DNA of 64,000 nucleotides. Source: Polyangiaceae bacterium (GTDB lineage Bacteria > Myxococcota_A > Polyangia > Polyangiales > Polyangiaceae). The DNA lies in NCBI GenBank assembly GCA_016715885.1, contig JADJXL010000015.1, positions 930,001-994,000 of the forward strand, in the 5' to 3' direction. The translations under genes and the position numbers were made by a program. Below the pieces are notes generated by a model. That model worked only from the letters and a program-made list of their open reading frames with translations, was not told the origin of the DNA and searched no databases. This document shows, one piece after another, positions 35,001 to 44,200 of the stretch (its first letter is position 1; every line of letters starts with the position of its first letter).

Positions 35001-35456
35001 CTATGTCGGTCCCACGATTCGCTCGAGCTGCGCTCGATGTATCTTCGTGAGCCGGTCGAGATCCACGCGTGGTTTCAACATGCGAATCGCCGATCGTGTT
35101 GCCGCATCGACGTCCGCACCGAGTCGCGTTGCTTCGAGATGCAGCTCGAGCGCGCGGCGAAACCCATCACGCGCCTTCCAAACATCGCTTCGAAGCTCGT
35201 CGATCTCCGCCTGATGCTGGATGAACATCGCGTACGCCGACACCTTCTCGCGCGTCCCCAAGAGGATCGCTGCTCCCGATGATTCACGTCGGCCAAGGCT
35301 GTCCCACATCGGCCCGAACAGCACGATTGCACCGTCACGCAGCAGCTTGGTTGCTTCATCGAGCTTGCCTGCTCGTCGGAGACCAACGATGCGACCAAAC
35401 AGCTCGCCAAGCTGCTGTATCGTGCGGAAGGTCGAGTCGCGTGATTGGAAGGACAT
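35001..35456 (-). CDS. Hypothetical helical protein
   Basis: The product is 151 residues, strongly helical (LGELFGRIVGLRRAGKLDEA, then RALELHLEATRLGADVD), and resembles a pair of TPR-like helices, but I cannot assign a family. It has no signal or membrane segment and is probably cytoplasmic. It is the first gene of a likely three-gene run with the EreA/ChaN-like lipoprotein and the hybrid kinase, and is divergent from the MaoC-like gene. ATG at 35456 is the only reasonable start. Confidence 0.65.
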   Translation of the reverse strand: MSFQSRDSTFRTIQQLGELFGRIVGLRRAGKLDEATKLLRDGAIVLFGPMWDSLGRRESSGAAILLGTREKVSAYAMFIQHQAEIDELRSDVWKARDGFRRALELHLEATRLGADVDAATRSAIRMLKPRVDLDRLTKIHRAQLERIVGPT

Positions 35457-35622
35457 CGAATGAGTTCCCGGAGCTCGTCCGGTCGCCGCCGCAGCATATC
35501 AGCGCTCGCGCCGGTGGGCGAAATGTCGTCGAGAGATTGTTTGGGGCGCTCGTCCACCACAATGCGGTGGGTTGTGTCATGCTCGCCCTCGAAAACGCCC
35601 CCTCTTGCCAACGACGATTCGC

Positions 35623-36726
35623 ATGCTCCACACGATCCGTTACGGCCGACACTACGACGACTTCGTTCCCGGTGCCGTGTATGAACACCCCTGGGAAGTC
35701 ACGATCGACGAAGGAATGCTCGCCTTCTTCGCCGCGTCCTTCCAAGACGCGATTCCCACCCACGCGAGCAAGCGTGTTGCGACGAACCTCGGTTTTCCGG
35801 ACAGACCCGTCCACCCTCTCGTCCTGCTCAATCTGGGTTTGTCCTTCAGCGTGCATGACGTGAGCGAACAAGCCATCGCGCACCTCGCGTACCTCTCCGT
35901 CCGCTTTCCCAACGCTTGTTTTCCAGGGGATTCCGTCAGCGCTCGCTCGCGCGTCATTGGCATGCGCCCCGTCTCGACCGGCGAAAAAGGTGTCGTGCAC
36001 GTTCGCACCGAAGTGCGCAACCAACGCGGCGACATCGTCTGTTCGTTTGAGCGCAAAGTACTTGTTCGTGCCCTGCGTTCCGTCGATCCTTCGAGCCAAG
36101 CAGCGCCACCCGTCGTCGCCGAGTACGACGTGTCCAATGACGAGCTTGCTCGCGCACCGGCGCACCTGCTCCGAAACTTGCCCTCACACCCAGCACTCGG
36201 ATCCTTTCCGACGTACTGGGAAGACTTTTCCGTGGGAGACGTCTACGCGCACGAGGTTGGTCGAACCGTGAGCGAAGCCGAGCACATGCAGTTGTCGACA
36301 CTCTGCCGCAACTCGCATCCCCTGCATTTCGACGAGCGATACTGCCAGAAACACTCGTTCGCCAAGACGCGCGTCGTCTTCGGAGGCCTGGTGCTCGCTT
36401 GGGTCTTGGCTCTGACGAGCCGCGATACGGCGGGCAATGCCATCTGGGATTTCGGCCTCGACGATGGCGCGCATCCGAGCGGTGTTCTTGCGGGCGATAC
36501 GCTCTATGCCGCCAGCTCGGTGCTCGCGAAAGAAGATCGAGGGCCGCACGCGGGCCTCGTCACGCTGCGCATCGTGGGCCTGAAAAACACGCCCGCTCGC
36601 GTGCTGCTCGAACGCGGCGATGATCTGTTCACGCCGGAGCTTGGCAAGTCGTCGGGGCGTGTTCTCGAAAAGGCCGTGGAAATCACGCGCACGCTTCTCG
36701 TGCGCAAACGCGCAGAGCGCGCATGA
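35623..36726 (+). CDS. Double-hotdog MaoC-like dehydratase
   Basis: The product is 367 residues, the length of a fused two-hotdog MaoC/mesaconyl-CoA-hydratase-like enzyme. The first repeat (about 1-160) contains DAIPTH, a D(x4)H arrangement like the hydratase dyad. The second (about 190-355) has CRNSHPLHFDERY, where the first position is Asn rather than Asp. MaoC enzymes hydrate enoyl-CoA thioesters or run the reverse dehydration. The partner gene, methylmalonyl-CoA epimerase, starts 25 bases after it, suggesting a role in short- or branched-chain acyl-CoA metabolism. ATG at 35623 is chosen because it directly precedes the first hotdog strand. Confidence 0.8.
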   Translation: MLHTIRYGRHYDDFVPGAVYEHPWEVTIDEGMLAFFAASFQDAIPTHASKRVATNLGFPDRPVHPLVLLNLGLSFSVHDVSEQAIAHLAYLSVRFPNACFPGDSVSARSRVIGMRPVSTGEKGVVHVRTEVRNQRGDIVCSFERKVLVRALRSVDPSSQAAPPVVAEYDVSNDELARAPAHLLRNLPSHPALGSFPTYWEDFSVGDVYAHEVGRTVSEAEHMQLSTLCRNSHPLHFDERYCQKHSFAKTRVVFGGLVLAWVLALTSRDTAGNAIWDFGLDDGAHPSGVLAGDTLYAASSVLAKEDRGPHAGLVTLRIVGLKNTPARVLLERGDDLFTPELGKSSGRVLEKAVEITRTLLVRKRAERA

Positions 36727-36751
36727 TAGCCGCGAGAAGGGTGGTGCGGAC

Positions 36752-37174
36752 ATGTTCAAAATCAAAGGAATCGATCACGTCGCCGTTGCCGTCGACAACA
36801 TCGACCACGCGCTCGAAAAGTGGCGACAGGTCTTCGGCATCGAGGGCACGGATCGCGAAATCGTTGCTTCTCAAAAGACCGAAGTCATCCTCTTGCCGGT
36901 CGGATCGAGCAACGTCGAGCTGATCGAGCCGAAGGGCAATGAAGGACTCGCAAAGTTTTTGGAAAAACGCGGGCCTGGGTTGCATCACGTTGCGGTTGAA
37001 GTCGAAGGGATCGAGGCTGTGCTCGCCCTGCTCGACTCGCTCAACGTTCCCCTCATCGACAAGACGCCGCGCGTGGGGGCTCGTGGCCACAAGGTCGCGT
37101 TCGTTCACCCACGAGCGACCGGCGGAGTGCTCGTCGAGCTCGTGGAACCAGCGCACGCGCCCGCGGCCGAATGA
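36752..37174 (+). CDS. mce: Methylmalonyl-CoA epimerase
   Basis: The product is 140 residues, as in known epimerases of the glyoxalase/VOC fold. Metal ligands are visible: H9 in GIDHVAVAV, H79 in LHHVAVEV, and E129 in VLVELVEP. The enzyme interconverts (2S)- and (2R)-methylmalonyl-CoA in propionate and branched-chain acid breakdown, feeding the mutase that makes succinyl-CoA. ATG at 36752 has GAGAAGG about 11 bases upstream. No mutase or carboxylase genes are in the window. It follows the MaoC-like gene by 25 bases and is likely cotranscribed. Confidence 0.9.
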   Translation: MFKIKGIDHVAVAVDNIDHALEKWRQVFGIEGTDREIVASQKTEVILLPVGSSNVELIEPKGNEGLAKFLEKRGPGLHHVAVEVEGIEAVLALLDSLNVPLIDKTPRVGARGHKVAFVHPRATGGVLVELVEPAHAPAAE

Positions 37175-37220
37175 TTCGCGGTTTGTACTAGCGTCGTGTT
37201 CACCCTCTAGGATGGATCGT

Positions 37221-37727
37221 TCACGAATCATCCATGCGTTCGAGCACCGCTTCGATCGTTTTTGAGTCGTACCTTGCGGTGTCGAGCTCGAGGCGCTTCG
37301 CTCCCATGCGCTCCACGGTCTCTTCGATCGTTTTTGCGTCGTACTTTGCGGTGTCGAGCTCCAGCTTGCCCTGTGTCGCGTTCGGCTCACCGGCCAAGTA
37401 AAGGCCGCTCGGATTCGCTCCACTCACGACGCGCTTCAGCAGATGCACGGCCTCGGCTGAATCCTTCACGACGCCGAGCTTCGCTCCTGCATCACGAGCG
37501 AGCGCTTCGAACCCGTGTGGATCGAAGTCGTAGAGGTACGCGTCGACGAGCAGCACGACAGGCTTGAGTTGCGCCGTGTCTTCTCGAAGTTTGGTCATCG
37601 TCGTCAGGCGCGCTTCAGCACCGCTCGGCTCGAGCACTTCGGAGGCTCGTTCGACCGCCTCGCGCCTCAAGCCGACGATGAGCACCGTTTTCGTGGGAGC
37701 TGGGTGATTGGGACGCTCTGCGCTCAT
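37221..37727 (-). CDS. Receiver-like protein with two tandem C-terminal repeats
   Basis: The product is 168 residues. Residues 14-100 look like a degenerate receiver or flavodoxin-type alpha/beta fold (TVLIVGLRREAVERASEVLE, VVLLVDAYLYDFD, AKLGVVKD). The C-terminus has two near-identical 23-24-residue units at 122-145 and 146-168 (LELDTAKYDAKTIEETVERM and LELDTARYDSKTIEAVLERM). I do not recognise the protein. It is convergent with the epimerase gene (46 bases between ends) and divergent from hutU. The repeats may bind a partner through helices. No phosphorylatable Asp motif of a typical receiver is certain. Confidence 0.7.
   Translation of the reverse strand: MSAERPNHPAPTKTVLIVGLRREAVERASEVLEPSGAEARLTTMTKLREDTAQLKPVVLLVDAYLYDFDPHGFEALARDAGAKLGVVKDSAEAVHLLKRVVSGANPSGLYLAGEPNATQGKLELDTAKYDAKTIEETVERMGAKRLELDTARYDSKTIEAVLERMDDS
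37224..37364 (-). repeat. Tandem direct repeat of about 69-72 bases within a coding region
   Basis: Two adjacent units, 37293-37364 and 37224-37292, encode the paired LELDTA.YD.KTIE..ERM segments of the receiver-like protein. They remain clearly alike at the DNA level (both contain GATCGTTTTTG.GTCGTAC), which suggests a fairly recent duplication. Confidence 0.75.
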
Positions 37728-37821
37728 GCACTCACCGCTGAAATCATCGTGATCGACGGTACGGGCGCGAAAGATCTTCGCGTTGTCGCGAGCGTCCGAG
37801 GGCTTCCTTGAAAGGATATCA

Positions 37822-37846
37822 AAGTCCCGCGTGAAGCGGGCCTTTT
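37822..37846 (+). terminator. Terminator-like hairpin in the hutU leader region
   Basis: AAAG-T-CCCGC pairs with GCGGG-C-CTTT around GTGAA, with one mismatch, followed by CTTTTG on the plus strand. It lies 65 bases before hutU and between two divergent genes, so it does not end an obvious transcript. It may be an attenuator or a chance hairpin. Confidence 0.4.
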
Positions 37847-37910
37847 GTTCGCGCGACGTGCCCGTGGCGTGTCGAATTTTCGGCCAATCGTGTTACACCC
37901 GAAAGCCAAG

Positions 37911-39584
37911 ATGTCGACGCATTCATCCGGTCCTCGCATGGTTCGTGCTGCTCGTGGGACGACTCTTTCGTGCAAAGGGTGGCTTCAAGAAGCAGCGCTG
38001 CGAATGCTTCAGAACAACCTCGATCCCGACGTTGCGGAACGCCCCGAAGATCTCGTCGTCTACGGTGGTACGGGAAAGGCCGCGCGTTCGTGGGAAGCGT
38101 TCGACGTCATCGTGCGTGAGCTGCAAGAGCTCGAGGACGACCAGACGTTGCTCGTGCAATCCGGCAAGGCGGTAGGTCGCGTGCGCACGCATCCGGATGC
38201 GCCGCGGGTATTGATTGCCAATTCGAATCTCGTGGGACGTTTTGCCACCTGGGACGACTTCCGCCGGCTCGAACAGCTCGGGCTCATCATGTATGGGCAG
38301 ATGACGGCGGGTTCGTGGATTTACATCGGCACGCAAGGGATTTTGCAGGGCACGTACGAAACGTTTGTCGCGGCACGCAATGCTCACGCGACGCGCACGG
38401 GACGCGCGGGCTCGCGTTGGGTGCTGACGGCGGGACTTGGTGGCATGGGCGGTGCGCAACCGCTTGCGGCGACGATGGCGGGCATGTCGTGCTTGGCGGT
38501 CGAAATTGATCCGACGCGCATCGAGCGAAGGCTTGCGACGCGTTACGTCGATCGGCGTATCGACAATCTCGACGAAGCGCTTGCGGCCATCGAAGCGTCG
38601 GTTGAAAAGGGAGCACCGATATCGATTGCGCTTTGCGGGAATGCGGCGGACATTTTCCCCGAGCTCGTACGGCGGGGCGTCGTGCCGGACCTCGTGACCG
38701 AGCAGACGGCGGCGCACGATCCGCTCAAGGGTTACATTCCGCAGGGTTTGTCGCTGGAACAGGCGGCTGCGCTTCGCGGCAAAAATGCGAAAGAATATGT
38801 TTCACGTGCCAAACAATCGATGCGCGTCGAGGTCGAGGCGATGCTCGAAATGGCGCAATGCGGTGCCGAGGTATTCGATTACGGCAACAACATTCGCACG
38901 TGTGCAATGGAAGCCGGATGCGAGCGAGCTTTCGACATTCCAGGGTTCGTCCCAGCATATATTCGAGAATTGTTTTGCCAGGGTAAGGGCCCGTTCCGAT
39001 GGGTCGCTCTATCGGGGGATCCGGCGGATATTTTGGAGACGGATCGAGCCGTTCTCGAAGCAGTTCCGAACGATCCGGACCTTGCGCGCTGGATTCGACT
39101 CGCCCAAGAGCGTGTGGCATTTCAAGGATTGCCCTCACGCATTTGTTGGCTCGGGTTGGGCGATCGGGCCAAGGTGGGCGTTGCCTTCAACGAGCTCGTG
39201 AGGACCGGCAAAGTCAAGGCGCCGATCGTCATTGGTCGCGATCACCTCGATTGTGGGTCCGTGGCATCGCCATTTCGCGAAACGGAAGCGATGAAGGATG
39301 GGTCGGATGCAATTGCGGACTGGGCCATATTGAATGCGCTTGCGAATACGGCGGGTGGCGCTTCGTGGGTGAGTTTTCACCATGGAGGTGGCGTGGGCAT
39401 TGGCAATTCGCTGCACGCGGGCATGGTCATCGTCGCTGATGGAACGGATGCGGCGGCGAAGAGGCTCGAGCGAGTGCTCACGATCGACCCGACGATGGGC
39501 GTCATTCGGCATGCGGATGCGGGGTATGAAACGGCGATCCGCGTGGCCGAGGAGAAGGGCGTGCACGTGCCGCACAGGGCGTGA
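37911..39584 (+). CDS. hutU: Urocanate hydratase
   Basis: The product is 557 residues, matching the usual length of urocanase. It starts with the conserved RAARGTTLSCKGWLQEAALR region and has the YGGTGKAARSWEAF block and the NAD-binding GLGGMGGAQPLAATMAG loop; the C-terminal half has the VIGRDHLDCGSVASPFRETE and SFHHGGGVGIGNS motifs. It converts urocanate to imidazolone propionate, the second step of histidine breakdown, with tightly bound NAD+ as electrophile. No other hut genes are present, so the pathway is split elsewhere in the genome. ATG at 37911 is chosen because it aligns with the family N-terminus. Confidence 0.95.
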   Translation: MSTHSSGPRMVRAARGTTLSCKGWLQEAALRMLQNNLDPDVAERPEDLVVYGGTGKAARSWEAFDVIVRELQELEDDQTLLVQSGKAVGRVRTHPDAPRVLIANSNLVGRFATWDDFRRLEQLGLIMYGQMTAGSWIYIGTQGILQGTYETFVAARNAHATRTGRAGSRWVLTAGLGGMGGAQPLAATMAGMSCLAVEIDPTRIERRLATRYVDRRIDNLDEALAAIEASVEKGAPISIALCGNAADIFPELVRRGVVPDLVTEQTAAHDPLKGYIPQGLSLEQAAALRGKNAKEYVSRAKQSMRVEVEAMLEMAQCGAEVFDYGNNIRTCAMEAGCERAFDIPGFVPAYIRELFCQGKGPFRWVALSGDPADILETDRAVLEAVPNDPDLARWIRLAQERVAFQGLPSRICWLGLGDRAKVGVAFNELVRTGKVKAPIVIGRDHLDCGSVASPFRETEAMKDGSDAIADWAILNALANTAGGASWVSFHHGGGVGIGNSLHAGMVIVADGTDAAAKRLERVLTIDPTMGVIRHADAGYETAIRVAEEKGVHVPHRA

Positions 39585-39619
39585 GCGCGAGCTGTCGAAG
39601 GGCGGTTTGTCGAGGCAAC

Positions 39620-39889
39620 CTAGTTGGTGTCGTCGAAGACGTCTGCGAGCGTTTGTGCGAAGATCACGCGTTCGATCCACTGCTCGAACAGACGTGTGTC
39701 AGCAGCTTCGATGCGCGCGATGATCGAAGGTGGTACCTCACCGAAACGAATGCGGAGCTGACGTAACAGCGCGTTGCGTTCGCCTTCCTTGCGCCCTTCC
39801 TTGCGCCCTTCCTTGCGCCCTTCGTCGCGCCCCTCTTGTCGCAGTTTGTCTTTGTAGTCCTCGAACCACGCTCGGATCTCTGCACTCAT
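39620..39889 (-). CDS. Tandem duplicate of the DUF4351-type C-terminus of the upstream gene
   Basis: This 89-residue frame repeats the last 89 residues of the gene at 39898-40836 almost exactly, from MSAEIRAWFEDYKDKLRQEG through (GRKE) repeats to TLADVFDDTN. Its ATG (39889) corresponds to an internal Met of the longer gene, and it starts 8 bases after that gene's stop. It may be translated as a separate C-terminal module or be a duplication remnant. It is convergent with hutU. Confidence 0.65.
   Translation of the reverse strand: MSAEIRAWFEDYKDKLRQEGRDEGRKEGRKEGRKEGERNALLRQLRIRFGEVPPSIIARIEAADTRLFEQWIERVIFAQTLADVFDDTN
39783..39830. repeat. 12-bp tandem repeats encoding (RKEG)n
   Basis: Three units of CCTTCCTTGCGC plus a degenerate fourth (CCTTCGTCGCGC), inside the duplicated DUF4351 fragment. 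On the minus strand they encode RDEG followed by three RKEG. Confidence 0.8.
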
Positions 39890-39897
39890 GGGATGCC

Positions 39898-40836
39898 TCA
39901 GTTCGCGTCGTCGAAGACGTTGGCGAGCGTCGGTGCACAGATGACGCGCTCGCCCCACTTCTCGAGCAGCCGCGTATCGGCAGCTTCGACGCGCGCGATG
40001 ATCGAAGGTGGCACCTCGCCGAAACGAATGCGGAGCTGGCGCAAGAGCATACTGCGTTCGCCTTCCTTGTGCCCTTCCTTGTGTCCTTCCTTGTGCCCTT
40101 CGTCGCGCCCTTCTTGTCGCAGTTTGTCTTTGTAGTCCTCGAACCACGCTCGGATCTCTGCACTCATGGGTCCCTCGTCGTTCGCAACCGACAGTTCGAC
40201 GTCGATGCGGAAGTGTATCAGAAGCGGCATGACGATGTTGTGCTCCCAGGCGTCTTTCGGGAGCGCCTTCAAGTCGGCGAGCGCCAAAGTGAGCACTCGG
40301 CCGCGGCCCATCAAGCGAAACAGCAGCGTTTCACGCGTGCGAGGCAGCTCGGCCGTGACGACGACGTACGTACACAACCCCTGCACGAGCTCGTACACGC
40401 CCGGACGAACCAAGCTTCCGCCGTACACGGACAGCACCGTCTCCGGTCGACCGGGACCAACCACGACGAGCCTCGGAAACGCCACGATTTCTGGCAATTG
40501 CGCGGAAGTTGCTTCCGCTTCTTCTTCCGTCTTCGAGGCGACCCGCGCTCGCCGTTCCAGCTCGTGGTGCCACATCAATTGCTTGGACAAACAGCGCCGC
40601 ATGCGGGCGAGACACGGCGTCAGACTGAACGCCTCGAACATGCTCGGCTCGCAGGACAGTTCTCCCAGTAGCCCAAGCTGCCTTCGTTCATTCTCGCGCG
40701 TGGGGTCGGGCGTTGCGTACACATCGATTTTCTGTGTCGCCGCGAGCACCTCGACTTCGGTCTCCGGCAATTTGCACACAAGGCTCAGCGCATCACGCAA
40801 GAGGTTTTTCGTGTATTGATCGAGCCGGTTGTGCAT
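39898..40836 (-). CDS. DUF4351-type protein with PD-(D/E)XK nuclease-like N-terminus
   Basis: The product is 312 residues. The N-terminus (DQYTKNLLRDALSLVC, then KIDVYATPDPTREN) resembles the fold start of the PD-(D/E)XK nuclease-like families that carry C-terminal DUF4351-type tails. The C-terminus (FEDYKDKLRQEGRDEG, repeated GHKE, LRQLRIRFGEVPPSI, LEKWGERVICAPTLANVF) matches the pattern of DUF4351. Function is unknown; relatives are often multicopy in large genomes. I use ATG at 40836 because the preceding in-frame start is TTG. Its 3' part is duplicated directly downstream. Confidence 0.65.
   Translation of the reverse strand: MHNRLDQYTKNLLRDALSLVCKLPETEVEVLAATQKIDVYATPDPTRENERRQLGLLGELSCEPSMFEAFSLTPCLARMRRCLSKQLMWHHELERRARVASKTEEEAEATSAQLPEIVAFPRLVVVGPGRPETVLSVYGGSLVRPGVYELVQGLCTYVVVTAELPRTRETLLFRLMGRGRVLTLALADLKALPKDAWEHNIVMPLLIHFRIDVELSVANDEGPMSAEIRAWFEDYKDKLRQEGRDEGHKEGHKEGHKEGERSMLLRQLRIRFGEVPPSIIARVEAADTRLLEKWGERVICAPTLANVFDDAN
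40061..40108. repeat. 12-bp tandem repeats encoding (HKEG)n
   Basis: The matching array in the longer gene: three units of CCTTCCTTGTGC/T plus the same degenerate fourth unit, encoding RDEG and three HKEG. All three units differ from the duplicate at the same codon position. Confidence 0.8.
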
Positions 40837-40854
40837 GAGTGCGTCATGGTACAA

Positions 40855-41296
40855 TCCTGTTTGTCATTGGTAAACATTTCTTCTTCTCGCACTCGGTAAA
40901 GACAAACGTCGCCGACTCACGCGAGAGCAAGCGGTCATGCATTTAATTTGAGCACATACTAACCATCCACGAGCCCATCTGTTCTGCACTGGGCGCGTGA
41001 CGCGCGATGCACAGCTCGCCCCGGTTGTCAATCCATTTGTAACGCTTGCGTGTTGCGCTTGTTTTGCCCTAGAGCGATCTCGGTCCGCCTTCGGTTTCAA
41101 GGTCACCATCTCGAGAGGCTCCATCACCAAATCCGCCCGCGTTTGTTGCGTACCCTCGTTCGCGTCGGCTTTGGTCTTGACTTGATCGGCGAAGCACCGG
41201 AAATCCTCTCGCCGCCGAGCGCTGCATGCGAGCGGCATGCACAGCACGAGGCGCCTTTTTGGTGGCCTTTCCACGCGGCAAACGAGGCGATTTCAC
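40855..41296. other. Divergent intergenic region upstream of the ether-lipid gene
   Basis: A gap of 442 bases between the DUF4351-type gene and the ElbD-like gene. It contains a perfect palindrome GCGCGTGACGCGC (40993-41005). The open frames show no protein features I recognise. I found no convincing -35/-10 pair. Confidence 0.45.
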
Positions 41297-44200
41297 ATGA
41301 GCGAGACGGACACGAACGGAGAAGCCAACGTCACCCCGCTGCTCCCTTCGCGCATCCTCGCCGGCAAACGGTTGGTGGTCGTCGGTGGCACCGGCTTTCT
41401 CGGCAAGGTCTGGGTATCGATGCTCCTGCATCGCTTTCCCAACATCGGCCACTTGTACTTGCTCGTCAGGCCCAAGGCCGGACAAACCGCCGAAGAACGT
41501 TTCTGGGCGCAAATCGCATCGTCTCCCTGCTTCGATCCGGTACGCGAAGCGCATCCCGGCGCCGAGTTCGAGAAGTGGATCGCCGAAAAGATCACGGCCT
41601 GCGCAGGCGACATCGTCATGCCCGAGTGCGGTCTCGACAAAGACCTTCTCGCGCGCATCGACGGCACCATCGACGCGGTCGTCAACGTCGCCGGCGTCGT
41701 CGACTTCAACCCACCGCTCGACGAAGCGCTCGAGGTCAACGCGTTCGGCGTGACGAACCTCGTTTCACTTGCCAAACGCTTGGGTGCGCCCGTCATGCAC
41801 ACGAGCACGTGCTATGTTGCAGGCTATCGCGAGGGGCTCATCGAAGAAGTCGATCCGCGTGAAGTGCCATTTCCGCGTGCCCAGGGGGAAACGTGGTTCG
41901 GTGCGGGCATCGAAAAGCGCACGCTCGATCGTTCGCATTGGGATCCGCAGCGCGAAATCGACGAATGCCTCGACCTCATCAAGCAGGCACGCCATCGCGG
42001 TGGAGACGCATTCCGCCAAAGCGCGTTTCTCGACGAAGCCAAGGCCAACCTTCAGGCGCGACAGGAACCATGTCGCGGCAAAGCGCTCGAAGACGAGCTT
42101 GCCAAGGTAAAACGCCGCTTCATCGAACGGCAACTCATCGAAGCGGGCACCGAGCGCGCGCACTTCTGGGGCTGGACCAACATCTACACGTACACGAAAA
42201 GCATCGGCGAACAGGTGCTCGCAGCGAGCGGCGTACCTTTTACGATCGTAAGGCCCGCCGTCATCGAATCGTCGAGCATGTATCCGGTGCCGGGATGGAA
42301 CGAGGGCGTCAATACGAGCGCCCCATTCATTTACATGGCCATTTCGGGTCAAGTGCAATTACCCGGCGATCCCCGCGTGCACCTCGACATCATTCCTTGC
42401 GATATGGTCACGAGCGGCATGATCGCGTCGCTTTGCGAATTGCTCGAGGGTAAAGCCGCACCCGTATACCAATACGGCACGACCGACACGAATGCGTGCA
42501 AGATGAATCGTTATTACGAGCTCATCAGTCTCTACAAGCGCCAGCTCGTGCGGGACGGCAAGAAGAGCGCGCTTCTCGATCACGTCAAAGCGCACTTCGA
42601 CACCATCGGTTTGACCAAAAAGCAATATCAGTCGCGCGGCGCGCACGCTATCGCGAACGCAATGCGTACGGCCAGCGGCGTCCTCGGGAAAGTGGCCGCA
42701 GGACCCGTGAGACCCTTGCTGAAACCCGTCTCCGAAGCGCTCGAAAGCGCCGCGCGTAACGAAGACAAGCTCGGCGACGTGATTGATCTCTTCTTGCCAT
42801 TTACGGCCGAAGCAGACTGGGTGTTTTCGTGTGCGAACACGCGTGCCGCCATTGCACGCATGCCCCCCGAGGAACGTGAAAAGTTTTTCTGGGAACCCGA
42901 AAAGCTCGATTGGCGCAAATGGATGTGGGAAATTCACATTCCGGGCCTCGAAAAGTGGGTTTTTCCGCTCATCGACGAAAAACAACGCAAAGAGCTCAAG
43001 GCCCTGCGCAAATACGACACGCTCATCGATATCATCGACGAGGCTGCCGAGCGGCATGATCACGCCGTGGCATTGCAACTGCTCACGGACGAGGGGCTTA
43101 CGCGCACGACGTACCGCGAGCTCCGCGATGGAATGCTGGAAACGGCAGCTCGCCTTGCGGCCATTGGGGTTCGTCCCGGCGATAAAGTCATTCTTTCCGG
43201 CGACAATCAACCAGCATGGCCCGTTGCTTACTTCGGCATTCTGCGCGCTGGTGCCATTGCAGTTCCCATCGATCCGGCGCTCGAGGCTCGTCAAATTGGT
43301 AACATCGTGCGCTCGTCGGGCGCGAAAGTGGCGCTTTGGGATGCTACGGTCGAAGCAAAGGGTGGACGCGGGGCGCGGGCACTGCATCCGGAATTGACGG
43401 TGTACGACCTTGCGACATTTGCCGACCCCGATGCGCCTGCGTCGCTCACGGCGCCGGACCTCCAAATCAATGGCAGCGACATTGCGAGCATCATTTATAC
43501 GAGCGGCACGACGGGTGATCCGAAAGGCGTCATGTTGTCGCACGATAACTTCACGGCTCTCGTCGCAGCGCTCGGTCCCATTTTCCCGCTCGCGCAGCAC
43601 GATCGAGCGCTGAGTGTGTTGCCGCTGCATCACACCTTCGAATTCACGTGCGGCATGCTCTTGCCGCTCTCACGCGGGACGCGAATCATTTACGTCGGGG
43701 AATTGAGCGGCGAGCGAGTATCCAAGGGATTGCAGCAGGGCCGCATTACCGCCATGGTGGGTGTTCCCGCCCTTTGGCAATTGCTCGAACGGCGCATCGT
43801 CGCGCGTGTAAAGGAGCAAGGACCAGCCGCAGCAGCCGTTTTCGATTGGGGCCTCGAGCTCAACCGAATGCTCGGTGACAAGGCCGGCATGAACCTCGGC
43901 CGTATGTTCTTCGGCTCGGTGCACGATGCGCTCGGTGGCAACGTGCGTTATCTCATTTCTGGCGGGGCTGCGCTGCCGAAGGATACGGCCAACGTATTCC
44001 GGGGCCTCGGTTTGCCGCTCAGTGAAGGATATGGTTTGACGGAAGCGGCGCCGGTGCTCACGGTTGCGAAAGCGTCGCCCAAGTTGCGTCCCGGCACCGT
44101 GGGCAAACCCATTCCGAACGTCGAAATCAAAATTGCCAATCCGGATGCGAATGGTGTCGGCGAAATTCACGCTCGCGGCCCGAACGTAATGCTCGGATAT

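Noticed and set aside
39783..40108. CRISPR-like array from regularly spaced repeats
   Set aside because: The 12-bp units are contiguous, have no unique spacers and encode an in-frame (R/H)KEG repeat.
40993..41005. GCGCGTGACGCGC palindrome upstream of the ElbD-like gene as an operator
   Set aside because: Short GC-only palindromes are common in this sequence; no second copy or promoter supports it.
40864..41274. 136-codon minus-strand frame upstream of the ElbD-like gene
   Set aside because: No domain pattern, Arg-rich composition and no ribosome site; likely a chance open frame.
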